A stretch of 64,000 nucleotides of DNA from Flexivirga endophytica (GCF_014640635.1 NZ_BMHI01000004.1:434001-498000), one strand, 5' to 3'; positions 1 through 9,173 are shown, counted from the stretch's first letter. A program made the numbers and translations. The notes: generated by a model from the letters alone, not told the origin.

Positions 1-641
1 TCGCCCTGGTCGGCACCACGGGTGCGGGCAAGACGACGATCGCCAAGTTGATGGCCAGGTTCTACGACCCGACATCGGGTGCCGTTCGACTGGACGGGGT
101 GGACCTGCGGGACGTGGATCAGCCGCAACTGCGGCGACACGTGGTGCTGGTGACGCAGGAGAACTTCATGTTCGAGGGTTCGGTCGCCGACAACATCCGC
201 TTCGGCAAGCCGACCGCGACGGACGCCGAGATCCGGGCGGCCGCCGAAGCCGTGGGCGCGGACCACTTCATCGACAAGTTGCCCGACGGCTACGACACCG
301 ACGTCGCCAAGCGCGGCGGTCGGTTGTCCGCCGGGCAGCGGCAGCTGGTGGCGTTCGCACGCGCGTTCCTGGCCGACCCGGCCGTCCTCATCCTGGACGA
401 GGCGACCTCCTCGTTGGACATCCCGAGCGAGCGGCTGGTGCAGCGTGCGCTGGAGACGGTGCTCGCTGACCGGACCGCGCTGATCATCGCCCATCGGCTC
501 TCGACGGTCGAGGTGGCCGACCGGGTGCTGGTGCTGGAGCACGGTCGAGTGCTCGAGGACGGCACGCCCGCCGACCTGATCGGTGCAGGTGACGGTCGGT
601 ACGCCGCCCTGCATCGTGCGTGGGTGGAGTCGCTCGCCTGA
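1..641 (+). CDS. ABC exporter ATP-binding domain (3' part, gene starts before window)
   Basis: The reading frame is open from the first base, so this is the C-terminal nucleotide-binding domain of a gene that begins upstream. Visible in order are Walker A (GTTGAGKTT, encoded at about 12-38), the Q-loop segment [12 protein letters not shown], the signature LSAGQRQ, Walker [13 protein letters not shown] and the switch histidine in IIAHRLST. This layout is typical of ABCB-type exporters whose membrane domain precedes the ATPase in the same chain. The substrate cannot be told. The gene converges on the SDR gene at 793-1788, with a repeat-rich spacer between them. Confidence 0.9.
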   Translation, partial: ALVGTTGAGKTTIAKLMARFYDPTSGAVRLDGVDLRDVDQPQLRRHVVLVTQENFMFEGSVADNIRFGKPTATDAEIRAAAEAVGADHFIDKLPDGYDTDVAKRGGRLSAGQRQLVAFARAFLADPAVLILDEATSSLDIPSERLVQRALETVLADRTALIIAHRLSTVEVADRVLVLEHGRVLEDGTPADLIGAGDGRYAALHRAWVESLA

Positions 642-661
642 TAGACACGTGCGCCCCTCGC

Positions 662-760
662 CGAGAGGACGGCCAAATATCGAGAGGACAGGCAATGCCC
701 GCCTCACCAGCCACATCCGTCACAAATCGCCTGTCCCGTCGACGAAAGACTGTCCTCTCG
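662..760. repeat. Four-copy short-word repeat between convergent genes
   Basis: The word CGAGAGGAC occurs at 662-670 and, as CGAGAGGACA, at 681-690. Its exact inverse TGTCCTCTCG lies at 751-760, and GGACAGGC (686-693) is inverted as GCCTGTCC at 729-736. The order is therefore two direct then two inverted copies, able to fold as nested hairpins. It lies between the 3' ends of the ABC gene and the SDR gene, so it may serve as a bidirectional terminator. The layout recurs with other words at 13696-13797 and 60344-60403. Confidence 0.6.
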
Positions 761-792
761 GTCTGACGGGAAGCCAGCCTGGTGAGGGAGCG

Positions 793-1788
793 TCAGCGGT
801 CGGCCGCGCGAGTTTCCGCGATCAGGGCGCGTTCGTCGGCGGGGGACAATCCTGCCTTGCGGGTGCGACCGGGTCCGGCCTGGATCTCCCAGGCCAGTGT
901 GTCGCGGATCGACTCCTCGAGCGCTCTGGTCCGCAGCCCGGCCACGCGCGCTGCTGCGGGGGATCGCGTTGCGAATCCTGCGTATTCGGGCTGCGGCAGC
1001 CACAACGGAAGGCTACGTTCACCTGCCCACGGCGCAATCTCGTGCTCGGTGATCCACTCCTGGTCGACCGCAACGAGGTCACCGTCATGGCCGGCCACCT
1101 CACGTGCCAGGGAGAGGTACTCGCTCAGCGCGATGTGCTCGGTGGTCGCGTTGAACACTCCGCCGGTGCCGCGCTCGGTGGCCTCGACAAGCCAGCCCGC
1201 GAGGTCCCGGGCGTCGATCAATTGGACCGACGAGTCGGGTGCATCGGGCACCAGCACGGTGCCGTCGTCCGTGATCGGGTGCGCAAAACGCAGCGGCCAG
1301 TAGCCGGTTCGGTCACTGTGGTCACCCGGACCGGTGATCAGGCCCGGTCGCGCGATCAGTGCGTTGTCGCCGTATGCCGCCAGGACGGCCTGCTCGCAGG
1401 CGACCTTGCACTCGCCGTACTTCTCGACGTCGAACGGTCCTTCGTACGGTTCCAGCAACCGCGCTGATTCGTCCTGGCCGGGCAGGTCGTCCTCGGCGTA
1501 CACGGAGCACGTTGACACCAGTGCCCAGCGGTTGACCCGGTCTCGCAGTGCGGTGACTGCGCCCTGTGCGTGAGCCGGGACCATCGTCACGTCGATTGCC
1601 GCGTCGAAATCGCCATCGAGTGCCGAATAGGACTGTGGATCATCACGATCCGCGGCGACAAGGGTCACACCGCTCGGCGCGGGACGCTCGCCGCGCGCCA
1701 TACAGACCACTTCATAGCCCTGATCGAGCGCAGCGCGCACGATCTCGCCGCCGAGCCACGCCGTCCCACCGAGCACCAGAAGTCGCAT
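793..1788 (-). CDS. NAD-dependent epimerase/dehydratase family protein (extended SDR)
   Basis: The 331-residue product opens with the Rossmann fold MRLLVLGGTAWLGG, a variant of the GxxGxxG dinucleotide-binding loop. It carries an SDR-type YxxxK pair (YGECK) in the middle third and the extended-SDR motif RPGLITGPGD. The open frame reaches 1818, but the ATG at 1788 is chosen because the first beta strand starts directly there. It is probably a cytosolic NAD(P)-dependent oxidoreductase or epimerase acting on a sugar nucleotide or similar substrate. The precise substrate is not predictable, and neighbours give no pathway hint. Confidence 0.8.
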   Translation of the reverse strand: MRLLVLGGTAWLGGEIVRAALDQGYEVVCMARGERPAPSGVTLVAADRDDPQSYSALDGDFDAAIDVTMVPAHAQGAVTALRDRVNRWALVSTCSVYAEDDLPGQDESARLLEPYEGPFDVEKYGECKVACEQAVLAAYGDNALIARPGLITGPGDHSDRTGYWPLRFAHPITDDGTVLVPDAPDSSVQLIDARDLAGWLVEATERGTGGVFNATTEHIALSEYLSLAREVAGHDGDLVAVDQEWITEHEIAPWAGERSLPLWLPQPEYAGFATRSPAAARVAGLRTRALEESIRDTLAWEIQAGPGRTRKAGLSPADERALIAETRAADR

Positions 1789-1900
1789 GCCGTCAGCCGA
1801 CCACGCCACTGCTTCCACCGCAACCTGTCGCTGCTCCCAGCAGCGGGCCGTTCCTCGCCTGCCGACGAGAGGGCCGGACGGGCCCTAGGCTTTGGAGATC

Positions 1901-2521
1901 ATGACCTATCGGACGATCGCGGCTGCCTGCGCCGGCGAACTCCAGGTGAGCCGCTCGCGTTTCCTGGCCGAGTTGCGGAGGGTGGAGACGGAGGAGCAGG
2001 CCCGGTCTGTCATCGCCGAGGTCCGCGCAGCGCACCGTGATGCCCGCCACCACTGCAGTGCCTTCGTGCTCGGACCCGACGCCCAGCTGCAACGCAGCAA
2101 TGACGACGGGGAACCGTCCGGCACGGCCGGCACACCGATCCTTGCGGCGCTGAACGGTTCCCAGCTGTCCGACGTGGTCGCCGTGGTCACCCGCTGGTTC
2201 GGCGGCACGTTGCTGGGCACCGGCGGCCTGACCAGGGCGTATGGCGGGGCGGTCGACGCCGCCCTGCGACACGCCCGTTTCGTCATACGGGAGGAACGCG
2301 AGGCGGTCGACCTGGCCGTCCCGCACGCCGATGCCGGCCGTGTCGAGGCCGAGCTGCGGGCACGCGGCGTGGACGTGACGGGGACCGACTATGCCGAGGT
2401 CGCGACCCTGCATCTGACGACCGCTGACCCGGGCGACCTCGACGCGCACATCGCGGCGCTGACCAGCGGCACGGCGGTCGGCATACGGAAGGGTCCCCGC
2501 TGGCACGACGTCCGCAGTTAG
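1901..2521 (+). CDS. yigZ: YigZ/IMPACT family protein
   Basis: The product of about 206 residues matches the YigZ/IMPACT family. Family hallmarks are the central DDGEPSGTAGTPIL segment and VTRWFGGTLLGTGGLTRAYGGA. Eukaryotic IMPACT modulates GCN2; the bacterial role is unclear, with proposals around translation or amino-acid metabolism. A TTG at 1892 is in frame, but the ATG at 1901 is preferred because TAGGCT (1886-1891) lies just upstream as a likely -10 box. The TAG stop codon at 2519-2521 is also the first half of the pafA -10 hexamer. Confidence 0.85.
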   Translation: MTYRTIAAACAGELQVSRSRFLAELRRVETEEQARSVIAEVRAAHRDARHHCSAFVLGPDAQLQRSNDDGEPSGTAGTPILAALNGSQLSDVVAVVTRWFGGTLLGTGGLTRAYGGAVDAALRHARFVIREEREAVDLAVPHADAGRVEAELRARGVDVTGTDYAEVATLHLTTADPGDLDAHIAALTSGTAVGIRKGPRWHDVRS

Positions 2522-2524
2522 GGT
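2519..2524 (+). promoter_or_regulatory. -10 element of pafA (leaderless)
   Basis: TAGGGT lies 6 nt before the pafA ATG, so transcription should start at or within a base or two of the start codon. No Shine-Dalgarno sequence fits in this space. The first three bases are the yigZ stop codon. Confidence 0.6.
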
Positions 2525-2530
2525 CGAGGT

Positions 2531-3892
2531 ATGGAGCGGCGCATCTTCGGCATCGAGAACGAATACGGCGTGACGTGCACCTTCGACGGGCAACGCCGGC
2601 TCACGCCTGACGAGGTCGCCCGCTACCTCTTCCGCAAGGTCGTCTCGTGGGGCCGGTCGTCCAACGTCTTCCTCGGCAACGGCTCCCGGCTCTACCTCGA
2701 TGTCGGGAGCCACCCCGAATACGCCACCCCCGAGTGCGACGACGTGCGCGAGGCCGTCATCCACGACAAGGCGGGCGAGCGGATCATCGAGGGTCTGGTC
2801 GAGGAGGCGCAGGCCCGACTGGCCGACGAGGGCGTCGAGGGTAAGATCTTCGTCTTCAAGAACAACACCGACTCGGCCGGCAACTCATACGGCTGCCACG
2901 AGAACTACCTGATCGGCCGGGCAGGTGAGTTCCAGCAGATCTCCGACATCCTGATCCCGTTCCTGGTGAGCCGCCAGATCACCTGCGGCGCCGGCAAGAT
3001 CGCGACGCTCGGCCACAAACCGACCTTCTGCGTCAGCCAGCGGGCCGACCACATCTGGGAAGGCGTCAGCAGCGCAACCACCCGGTCCCGGCCGATCATC
3101 AACACCCGTGACGAGCCGCATGCGGACGCCGAGCGCTTCCGTCGCCTGCACGTGATCGTCGGCGACAGCAACATGAGCGAGACGACCACCATGCTCAAGC
3201 TCGGCTCCGCGCACCTGGTGCTGCGGATGATCGAGGACGGCGTCTCCATGCGTGACCTGACCTTGGAGAACCCCATCCGGGCGATCCGTGAGATCAGCCA
3301 CGACCTCACCGGTCGCGCGCCGGTGCGACTCGCCAACGGTCGCGAGTTGTCCGCGCTGCAGATGCAGGCCGAATACTTCGAACGCGCCCGGTCGTATGTC
3401 GACGACCGCAATCTCACCGACGACCTGACCAAACGGATCATGGATCTGTGGGAGCGCACACTGACCGCGATCGACACCGACAACCTCGGTCTGGTCGACA
3501 CCGAGATCGACTGGGTGATCAAGCACAAACTGTTGGATCAGTACTCCGCCAAACACGGTCTGGCGCTTGATGATCCGCGAATGCTGCAGCTGGACCTGAC
3601 CTACCACGACATCAACCGGGAGCGTGGCCTGTTCTACCTGCTGCAGCGGCGCGGCAAGGCCGCGAGGGTGTGCTCGGACGTGGAGGTCTTCGAGGCCAAG
3701 ACCTATCCGCCGCAGACCACTCGCGCCAAGCTGCGCGGCGACTTCATCCGTGCAGCGCAGGCGGCTCGGCGCGACTTCACCGTCGACTGGGTGCATCTGA
3801 AGCTCAACGACCAGGCGCAACGGACCGTATTGGTCAAGGATCCGTTCACGGCGAGCGATCAACGCGTGGAGCGGCTGATTCACGGGATGTAG
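2531..3892 (+). CDS. pafA: Pup--protein ligase PafA
   Basis: PafA couples the C-terminal glutamate of the prokaryotic ubiquitin-like protein Pup to lysines of substrates, using ATP, and so marks them for the mycobacterial-type proteasome. The 453-residue length is normal. The N-terminus IFGIENEYG gives the metal/nucleotide glutamates E9 and E11, and [16 protein letters not shown] gives the catalytic aspartate D57, all characteristic of the glutamine-synthetase-like PafA/Dop family. PafA rather than Dop is favoured by length and by lack of the Dop insertion near the start. Pup, Dop, Mpa and the 20S subunits are not in the window and may lie elsewhere. The start is set by the leaderless -10 box. 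Confidence 0.97.
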   Translation: MERRIFGIENEYGVTCTFDGQRRLTPDEVARYLFRKVVSWGRSSNVFLGNGSRLYLDVGSHPEYATPECDDVREAVIHDKAGERIIEGLVEEAQARLADEGVEGKIFVFKNNTDSAGNSYGCHENYLIGRAGEFQQISDILIPFLVSRQITCGAGKIATLGHKPTFCVSQRADHIWEGVSSATTRSRPIINTRDEPHADAERFRRLHVIVGDSNMSETTTMLKLGSAHLVLRMIEDGVSMRDLTLENPIRAIREISHDLTGRAPVRLANGRELSALQMQAEYFERARSYVDDRNLTDDLTKRIMDLWERTLTAIDTDNLGLVDTEIDWVIKHKLLDQYSAKHGLALDDPRMLQLDLTYHDINRERGLFYLLQRRGKAARVCSDVEVFEAKTYPPQTTRAKLRGDFIRAAQAARRDFTVDWVHLKLNDQAQRTVLVKDPFTASDQRVERLIHGM

Positions 3893-3896
3893 GCAC

Positions 3897-3922
3897 CCCG
3901 CTGCTCGCCGCTGCACAGCGGG
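3897..3922 (+). terminator. Probable pafA terminator hairpin
   Basis: CCCGCTG at 3897-3903 pairs with CAGCGGG at 3916-3922, immediately after the pafA stop, and is followed by a short pyrimidine run (CTTCGTT). The stem is short and the T tract weak, so termination may be partial. Confidence 0.4.
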
Positions 3923-3979
3923 CTTCGTTAGGGTGGCGCACGCTCGATATTTCCCAGACTTTCTAAGAGGTTCCTCGAC

Positions 3980-5029
3980 GTGCGCCGTATCCCGATCCGC
4001 CTGCTCGCTGCCGGCACCCTGCCCGTCCTGCTGCTCGCCGGATGTGGCAGCAGCACCTCCAACGGCAGTGGGTCGTCGTCGAAGGCGGCCAAATCGTCGG
4101 CGAAGGCGCCCAGCGCTTCCTCGTCGAAGTCGCTGCCGCCATACACGGTCGCCGCCAAGGACGTCTCGTCGATCAGCGACGTGACGGTCAAGACTCCCAA
4201 GGGCAAGAGCCCGGCGATCTCGTTGAAGAAGAAGCCCTTCCAGGTCAACAAGACGACAATCGACGTGAAGTCCGCGGGCTCGGGCGAGGCCGTGAAGGAC
4301 AGCGACCTGGCCGATGTCAGCTATGTCGCCGTCAACGGCCGGACCGGCAAAACGCTCGCCGACACCTTCGCCAACGCCGCCGGGCCGATGTACCTCAAGG
4401 ACCCCACCCAGTTCCCAGGCCTGGTCAAGGCGATCAAGGGTAAGAAGGTCGGCACCACCGAGACGGTCGCCATCCCGCCGAAGGAGGCCTTCGGCTCCGC
4501 GGGCAACTCGCAGCTCGGCGTGACCCGCAAGGACAGCATCGTCTTCTACCTGAAGATCAACGACGCCCGCCCCAACATCGCCACCGGCGCCACCGTGGCG
4601 CCCAAGGCCGGTATGCCGACCGTCAAGTGGAACGGCGTCACCAAACCGGCCACGATCACCATGCCCAACACCGCGGCGCCCAAGAAGCTGCAGTCGGCCA
4701 ACTTGATCAACGGTTCCGGCCCGACCGTGAAGAAGGGCCAGACGCTCACGGCGCTCTACACCGGCGTCATCTGGACCAAGGGCAAGGCCGGGAAGGTCTT
4801 CGACTCGACCGGCAACACCGGCCGCTACGGCGTGCCCGCCAGCTTCCCGATCGGCGCAGGCAAGGTCATCCCGGGGTGGGACAAGGCCCTCGTCGGCAAG
4901 AAGGTCGGCGACCGCGTGGAGATCGTCATCCCCCCGGCCGACGGCTACGGCAAGACCGGCAACCCGCAGGGCGGTATCAAGGGCACCGACACGCTGGTGT
5001 TCGTCGTCGACATCGTCGGCGTCAAGTAG
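3980..5029 (+). CDS. Two-domain FKBP-type peptidyl-prolyl isomerase lipoprotein
   Basis: A GTG start preceded by AAGAGG gives 349 residues. The N-terminus MRRIPIRLLAAGTLPVLLLAGC is a lipoprotein signal with lipobox LLAGC, so the mature protein is anchored on the outer face of the membrane. A Ser/Lys-rich linker precedes two FKBP domains. The first (about 95-195) is degenerate. The second (about 240-349) keeps FPIGAGKVIPGWDKAL and the VIPPADGYG strand typical of active FKBPs. It probably assists folding of exported proteins. TAGGGT near 3929 is a possible -10 box, which would give a leader of about 45 nt. A cytosolic FKBP follows 33 nt downstream. Confidence 0.88.
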   Translation: MRRIPIRLLAAGTLPVLLLAGCGSSTSNGSGSSSKAAKSSAKAPSASSSKSLPPYTVAAKDVSSISDVTVKTPKGKSPAISLKKKPFQVNKTTIDVKSAGSGEAVKDSDLADVSYVAVNGRTGKTLADTFANAAGPMYLKDPTQFPGLVKAIKGKKVGTTETVAIPPKEAFGSAGNSQLGVTRKDSIVFYLKINDARPNIATGATVAPKAGMPTVKWNGVTKPATITMPNTAAPKKLQSANLINGSGPTVKKGQTLTALYTGVIWTKGKAGKVFDSTGNTGRYGVPASFPIGAGKVIPGWDKALVGKKVGDRVEIVIPPADGYGKTGNPQGGIKGTDTLVFVVDIVGVK

Positions 5030-5062
5030 TCATTCAGCACCCAACACACGAAGCGAGGAAGC

Positions 5063-5482
5063 ATGCCGTTCGACCCTGACACCACCAAGCCGGAGATCGA
5101 CTTCCCCGGCGCAGAGCCGCCCACCGAACTCGTCATCGAGGACCTGAGCGCCGGCGACGGCGCGGAGGCGCAGGCCGGCGACCAGATCAAGGCGCACTAC
5201 GTCGGCGTCGCCTGGTCCACCGGCGAGGAGTTCGACGCGTCCTGGAACCGCGGAGCGCCGCTGGACTTCCAGGTCGGTGTCGGTCAGGTCATCCCCGGCT
5301 GGGATCAGGGCATCGTCGGCATGAAGGTCGGCGGTCGGCGCAAGCTGACCATCCCGCCACACCTCGCGTATGGCGAGCAGGGTGCCGGCGGTGCCATCGG
5401 CCCGAACGAGACGCTCATCTTCGTGGTCGACCTGGTGTCGACCAACAAGCCTGGTGCGGGACGCGCGTTCGGGCTCCGTTGA
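5063..5482 (+). CDS. FKBP-type peptidyl-prolyl cis-trans isomerase
   Basis: This is a single-domain 139-residue FKBP without a signal peptide, hence cytosolic. The conserved core is present: a DxSW segment (EEFDASWNRG), VIPGWDQGIVGMKVGG, and LTIPPHLAYGEQG with the family's active-site aromatic and tyrosine positions. GAGGAAG lies 7-10 nt before the ATG. It follows the lipoprotein FKBP closely and is likely cotranscribed. FKBP genes beside pafA and pafB are a familiar arrangement in actinobacteria, although no functional link to pupylation can be read from sequence. Confidence 0.92.
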   Translation: MPFDPDTTKPEIDFPGAEPPTELVIEDLSAGDGAEAQAGDQIKAHYVGVAWSTGEEFDASWNRGAPLDFQVGVGQVIPGWDQGIVGMKVGGRRKLTIPPHLAYGEQGAGGAIGPNETLIFVVDLVSTNKPGAGRAFGLR

Positions 5483-5640
5483 GCACACCTGAGTGACTGC
5501 CCGGGCGGTCGGTTTCGGGAGGTGAGCGGTCTGCGCGACGGCGTGGCGCGGGCAGCATCGTGCGTCGAGCACTTGTCGGGTTAGGGTCGGCCGAACCGGC
5601 GAGGTCGGGTTCTTTTCCAGTTGTCACCAGGAGTTCAGCC

Positions 5641-6051
5641 ATGAACCATGAGCACAACACATCTCTGGCCGATGCGCGTCGGATCATCGCGGCCGGCGAG
5701 GCCAAAGCGACCGAGATCGGCCAGCCGATGAACATCGCCGTGGTCGACGTCGGCGGCAACCTGATCGCGCACGCCCGGATGGACGCTGCGTGGATCGGCA
5801 GCATCGACATCGCGATCAACAAGGCGTTCACCGCTCGCATGTTCGATCTGGCCACTGCTGATCTTGCGAAACAGGCTCAGCCCGGCAGCCAGTTCTACGG
5901 GATCGATCAGTCGAACAACGGACGCGTGATGATCTTCGCCGGGGGCATTCCACTGGTTCGCAACGATGAGATCATCGGTGCCGTCGGGGTCAGCGGTGGC
6001 GAAGGCAAGCAGGACCAGGCGGTCGCCGAAGCGGCAGCGGCGGCGCTGTAG
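5641..6051 (+). CDS. HbpS/GlcG family (DUF336) protein
   Basis: The 136-residue product belongs to the GlcG/HbpS-like superfamily. It shows the opening helix LADARRIIAAGEAKATEIG, the strand NIAVVDVGGNLIAHARMDAAW, and the glycine-rich end IIGAVGVSGGEGKQDQAVAEAA. Streptomyces HbpS is an extracellular haem-binding redox sensor, whereas this copy has no signal peptide and is probably cytosolic. Ligand and role are therefore uncertain. The start is fixed by AGGAG at 5629-5633, and TAGGGT at 5582-5587 is a plausible -10 box giving a leader of about 50 nt. A strong hairpin follows the stop. Confidence 0.82.
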   Translation: MNHEHNTSLADARRIIAAGEAKATEIGQPMNIAVVDVGGNLIAHARMDAAWIGSIDIAINKAFTARMFDLATADLAKQAQPGSQFYGIDQSNNGRVMIFAGGIPLVRNDEIIGAVGVSGGEGKQDQAVAEAAAAAL

Positions 6052-6078
6052 GCGAAACGCGTGCTCGGGCACACGCCC

Positions 6079-6104
6079 GACCGTCGCAGCGTGGCGCGAC
6101 GGTC
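6079..6104 (+). terminator. Hairpin terminator after the GlcG/HbpS-like gene
   Basis: GACCGTCGC (6079-6087) and GCGACGGTC (6096-6104) form a perfect 9-bp stem with an 8-nt loop. There is no T tract, as is common in high-GC actinobacteria. It separates the GlcG-like gene from the CDF transporter promoter. Confidence 0.5.
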
Positions 6105-6149
6105 GCGCCTCGGGGTCGTGATGACTCTCGGTCGGTAGCGTGACCGCCT

Positions 6150-7160
6150 ATGGGCCAACCACACACACCGGACGAGTTCGACGTCGGCATCAAGTCCGGC
6201 GATGACGGCGGGGGAGAGAGCACTCTCACCGTCGTCATCGCGTTGGCCGCCAACACACTGGTCGCGATCGCCAAGACGATCGCTGCGGTCATCACAGCAT
6301 CCGCGTCCCTGGTCGCCGAGGCAGCCCACTCGTGGGCAGACGCCGGGAACGAGGTCTTCCTCCTCCTTGCCGACAAGCGCTCCCGCAAGGCTCCCGACGG
6401 CCAGCATCCGCTGGGGTACGGCCGGGAGGCCTACATCTGGTCGCTCTTCGCGGCACTGGGCCTGTTCGTCGCCGGTGCTGCGGTGTCGATCTGGCACGGC
6501 ATACAGGAGCTGATCCATCCTGAGGAAGCCAACAGCTTCCTCATCGGCTACATCGTGCTGGCGATCGCATTCGTGCTCGAAGGCGTCTCGTTCCTGCAGT
6601 CCGTGCGGCAGGCACGCGGCGAGGCGACGCATTACGACCGGGAGTTGCTGGAGCACGTGCTCGCCACCTCCGATCCGACGCTGCGGGCCGTCTTCGCCGA
6701 GGACGCAGCGGCGCTCATCGGCCTCGTGCTCGCGGCAGGCGGACTCGGTCTGCACCAGCTGACCGGATCGCCCACGCCCGACTCTCTCGGCTCGATCCTG
6801 GTCGGTTGCGTGCTGGGTGTCGTCGCGGTGATCCTGATCCGCCGGAACGTCGGCTTCCTGGTGGGCGAGGAGGTGTCCCCTGAGGTGCGCAGGGCCGCAT
6901 TGCGAGCGCTCCAGGCGCTGCCGGAGGTGGCCCGCGTGACCTACCTGCGGCTGGAGTTCGTCGGTCCGCGCAAGGTCTACGTCGTCGGCGACGTGGACCT
7001 GACGGGAGACCGGGCCGAGCACGTGGTCGCCGAACGGCTGCGTGCACTCGAGGCGAAGGTCACCGCCAACCCGGCCGTCGCGGGCACCGTCCTCAGCCTC
7101 TCCGCCGAGGACGAGCCATCCCTGACCATCGAGGACACTGCCCCCACCCTGCGCGAATGA
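6150..7160 (+). CDS. Cation diffusion facilitator (CDF) family transporter
   Basis: This 336-residue membrane protein has six predicted helices and the CDF metal site HSWADAGNE (H60, D64, N67) in helix 2. The partner site in helix 5 reads FAEDAAALIG, with Glu-Asp rather than the canonical HxxxD, a form seen in the SLC30A9-like branch. A cytosolic C-terminal domain follows the last helix. Export of Zn2+ or another divalent cation by proton antiport is expected, but the metal cannot be assigned. TAGCGT at 6136-6141 lies 8 nt before the ATG with no SD, suggesting near-leaderless transcription. Confidence 0.88.
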   Translation: MGQPHTPDEFDVGIKSGDDGGGESTLTVVIALAANTLVAIAKTIAAVITASASLVAEAAHSWADAGNEVFLLLADKRSRKAPDGQHPLGYGREAYIWSLFAALGLFVAGAAVSIWHGIQELIHPEEANSFLIGYIVLAIAFVLEGVSFLQSVRQARGEATHYDRELLEHVLATSDPTLRAVFAEDAAALIGLVLAAGGLGLHQLTGSPTPDSLGSILVGCVLGVVAVILIRRNVGFLVGEEVSPEVRRAALRALQALPEVARVTYLRLEFVGPRKVYVVGDVDLTGDRAEHVVAERLRALEAKVTANPAVAGTVLSLSAEDEPSLTIEDTAPTLRE

Positions 7161-7233
7161 CGGCTGGTCGGACTCCGGAGAGCCGCCCGATCCGTGTCGT
7201 ACATTCGTCCGGACATGAGATAGCGTTTCATCC

Positions 7234-8208
7234 ATGGCCTCTCCGTCACCCGCCGCCAAGACCGAGCGGCTGCTCAACCTGGTGATCTGCCTGCTCTACA
7301 CCCGCCAGCCGCTCGCCAAGACACGCATCCGCGACGCGGTGCCGCAGTATGGCGAAGCCGCCTCCGACGAGGCGTTCGACCGGATGTTCGAGCGCGACAA
7401 GGACGAGCTCCGCGAACTCGGCATACCGCTGCGGATGGAGCCGCTCGACGCGTTCTTCGACGACGAGACCGGCTACCGGATCGATCGCCGCGAATACGCG
7501 CTGCCCGAGTTGAGTTTCGAGCCCGATGAATTCGCGGTGCTCGGACTTGCCAGCCGGACCTGGCAGCAGGCGAGTCTCGCCGGCGCCGCCGCGACCGCGC
7601 TGCGCAAACTGGAGGCCGCCGACGTCGAGCGCGACCTCAACTCCCTGGTCGGTCTCGAGCCGCGGGTCAACACCACTGAGCCGTCGTTCAACACCGTCAA
7701 GGACGCGGTGCTGCGCCGTCAGGCGATCAGCTTCTCCTACCGGAAGGCGGGCGGGGACTCGGCACCTCGCCGGCTGCAGCCGTGGGGTGTCGCCAACTGG
7801 CACGGCCGTTGGTACGTCACGGGATTCGATCTCGATCGGGAAGCACCACGGGTCTTCCGGCTGGGTCGCATCGACGGCACGGTCAAGCGGCTCGGCAAGC
7901 CGGGCAGCTATGACGTGCCGGCCGACCACGACCCGGTCTCGATGATCGACGGCACCGAGAGCACGCCACCGGCCGAGGCGGTCGTGCTCGTGCACGAGGG
8001 CGCCGGCAACACATTGCGCCGTCGGGCCCGAGGAGCGGAGGCCGCCGGATCCGACACGCGCCTGGTGGTCGACTACACCGACACCGGCGCCTTCGCCGAC
8101 GAGATCGCCGGGTTCGGCCCCGCGGTGCGCGTGGTGTCGCCACCGGAGTTGGTGGAGCAGGTCGTATGCCGCTTGCGCGGCGCGCTCGACCGGAACGGAG
8201 ACGCGTGA
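7234..8208 (+). CDS. pafB: WYL-domain transcriptional regulator PafB
   Basis: The 324-residue product has an N-terminal winged helix (about 8-75) and a WYL domain (about 150-230) containing WGVANWHGRWYVTGFDLDREAPRVFRLGRI. PafB works with PafC as a transcription activator of the mycobacterial RecA/LexA-independent DNA-damage response. The name comes from its linkage to pafA, not from a role in pupylation. TAGCGT at 7221-7226 lies 7 nt before the ATG, so the mRNA is probably leaderless. The stop overlaps the pafC start (TGATG). Gene order pafB-pafC-tatA-tatC-helY matches the classic actinobacterial cluster. Confidence 0.93.
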   Translation: MASPSPAAKTERLLNLVICLLYTRQPLAKTRIRDAVPQYGEAASDEAFDRMFERDKDELRELGIPLRMEPLDAFFDDETGYRIDRREYALPELSFEPDEFAVLGLASRTWQQASLAGAAATALRKLEAADVERDLNSLVGLEPRVNTTEPSFNTVKDAVLRRQAISFSYRKAGGDSAPRRLQPWGVANWHGRWYVTGFDLDREAPRVFRLGRIDGTVKRLGKPGSYDVPADHDPVSMIDGTESTPPAEAVVLVHEGAGNTLRRRARGAEAAGSDTRLVVDYTDTGAFADEIAGFGPAVRVVSPPELVEQVVCRLRGALDRNGDA

Positions 8209-9173
8209 TGGCGACGCACGAGAGCGCGACCGCGCGGCTCGGCCGGCTGCTGACCATGGTGCCGTGGCTGGTCAACCGGCAGGGCATCGACATCGCCGAG
8301 GCCGCGCAGGAACTCGGCGTGACGACCGAGCAGGTCGAGGCGGACCTGGCGCTGCTGTTCGTCTGTGGCACACCGGGGCACATGCCCGACGACCTGATCG
8401 AGGCCGAGTGGGAGCAGGGCAGGGTCTTCCTGCGCAACGCCGACACCATCGCCCGACCACTGCGGCTCGGCCTGGACGAGGCCACCGCGTTGATCGTCGG
8501 CCTACGCGCGCTGGCAGCAGTGCCGGGGCTCGACGAGCGTGACGCCGTCGACCGCGCACTGGCCAAACTCGTCGAGGCAGCCGGGGACTCCGGCGCCGCC
8601 AGCGATCGTGTCCGCATCGCGTTGGAGTCCGAGGTGCCGTCCGACACGCTCGCCACTATGCGAGCGGCCGTAGCCGGTCACAAGCGACTGCACCTGCGCT
8701 ACGTCGTCCCGTCCCGCGACGAGACGACCGAGCGGGACGTCGACCCGATGCGGGTCGTCTCGCTGGACGGCAACTGGTACCTCGAGGGCTGGTGCCATCG
8801 CGCCACCGACGTCCGTCTCTTCCGGCTCGACCGGGTCGCCTCGGTCGAGGTGCTCGACGTCGACGGGACTCCGCCCACCGACGCCCGCCCGCGTGATCTC
8901 GGGTCGGCACTTTTCACTCCCGGCCCGGACGACCTCACCGCGGTGATCGAGCTTCGACCGGACGCCGGCTGGGTCATCGACTACTACCCGGTCGACACCG
9001 TCGAGCGCGGCGACGACGGCACCCTGCGAGCGTCCTTCCGGACAGCGGACCTGCGGTGGCTGCGTCAGCTGATGTGGCGGCTGGGGGACTCCGCACGCGT
9101 GCTCGAACCCACTGCGCTGCGGGCCGAGGTCGCCGAGGGCGCACGCGCGGCGCTGGCGGCATACGACACGTGA
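8208..9173 (+). CDS. pafC: WYL-domain transcriptional regulator PafC
   Basis: The 321-residue partner of PafB has a winged-helix N-terminus (TARLGRLLTMVPWLVNRQG) and a WYL domain around DGNWYLEGWCHRATDVRLFRLDRV. The frame is open upstream to 8166, but the ATG at 8208 overlaps the pafB stop in TGATG, the usual sign of translational coupling. PafB and PafC form a heterodimer or fused unit in other actinobacteria. Keeping both as separate overlapping genes fits equimolar production. Confidence 0.92.
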   Translation: MATHESATARLGRLLTMVPWLVNRQGIDIAEAAQELGVTTEQVEADLALLFVCGTPGHMPDDLIEAEWEQGRVFLRNADTIARPLRLGLDEATALIVGLRALAAVPGLDERDAVDRALAKLVEAAGDSGAASDRVRIALESEVPSDTLATMRAAVAGHKRLHLRYVVPSRDETTERDVDPMRVVSLDGNWYLEGWCHRATDVRLFRLDRVASVEVLDVDGTPPTDARPRDLGSALFTPGPDDLTAVIELRPDAGWVIDYYPVDTVERGDDGTLRASFRTADLRWLRQLMWRLGDSARVLEPTALRAEVAEGARAALAAYDT

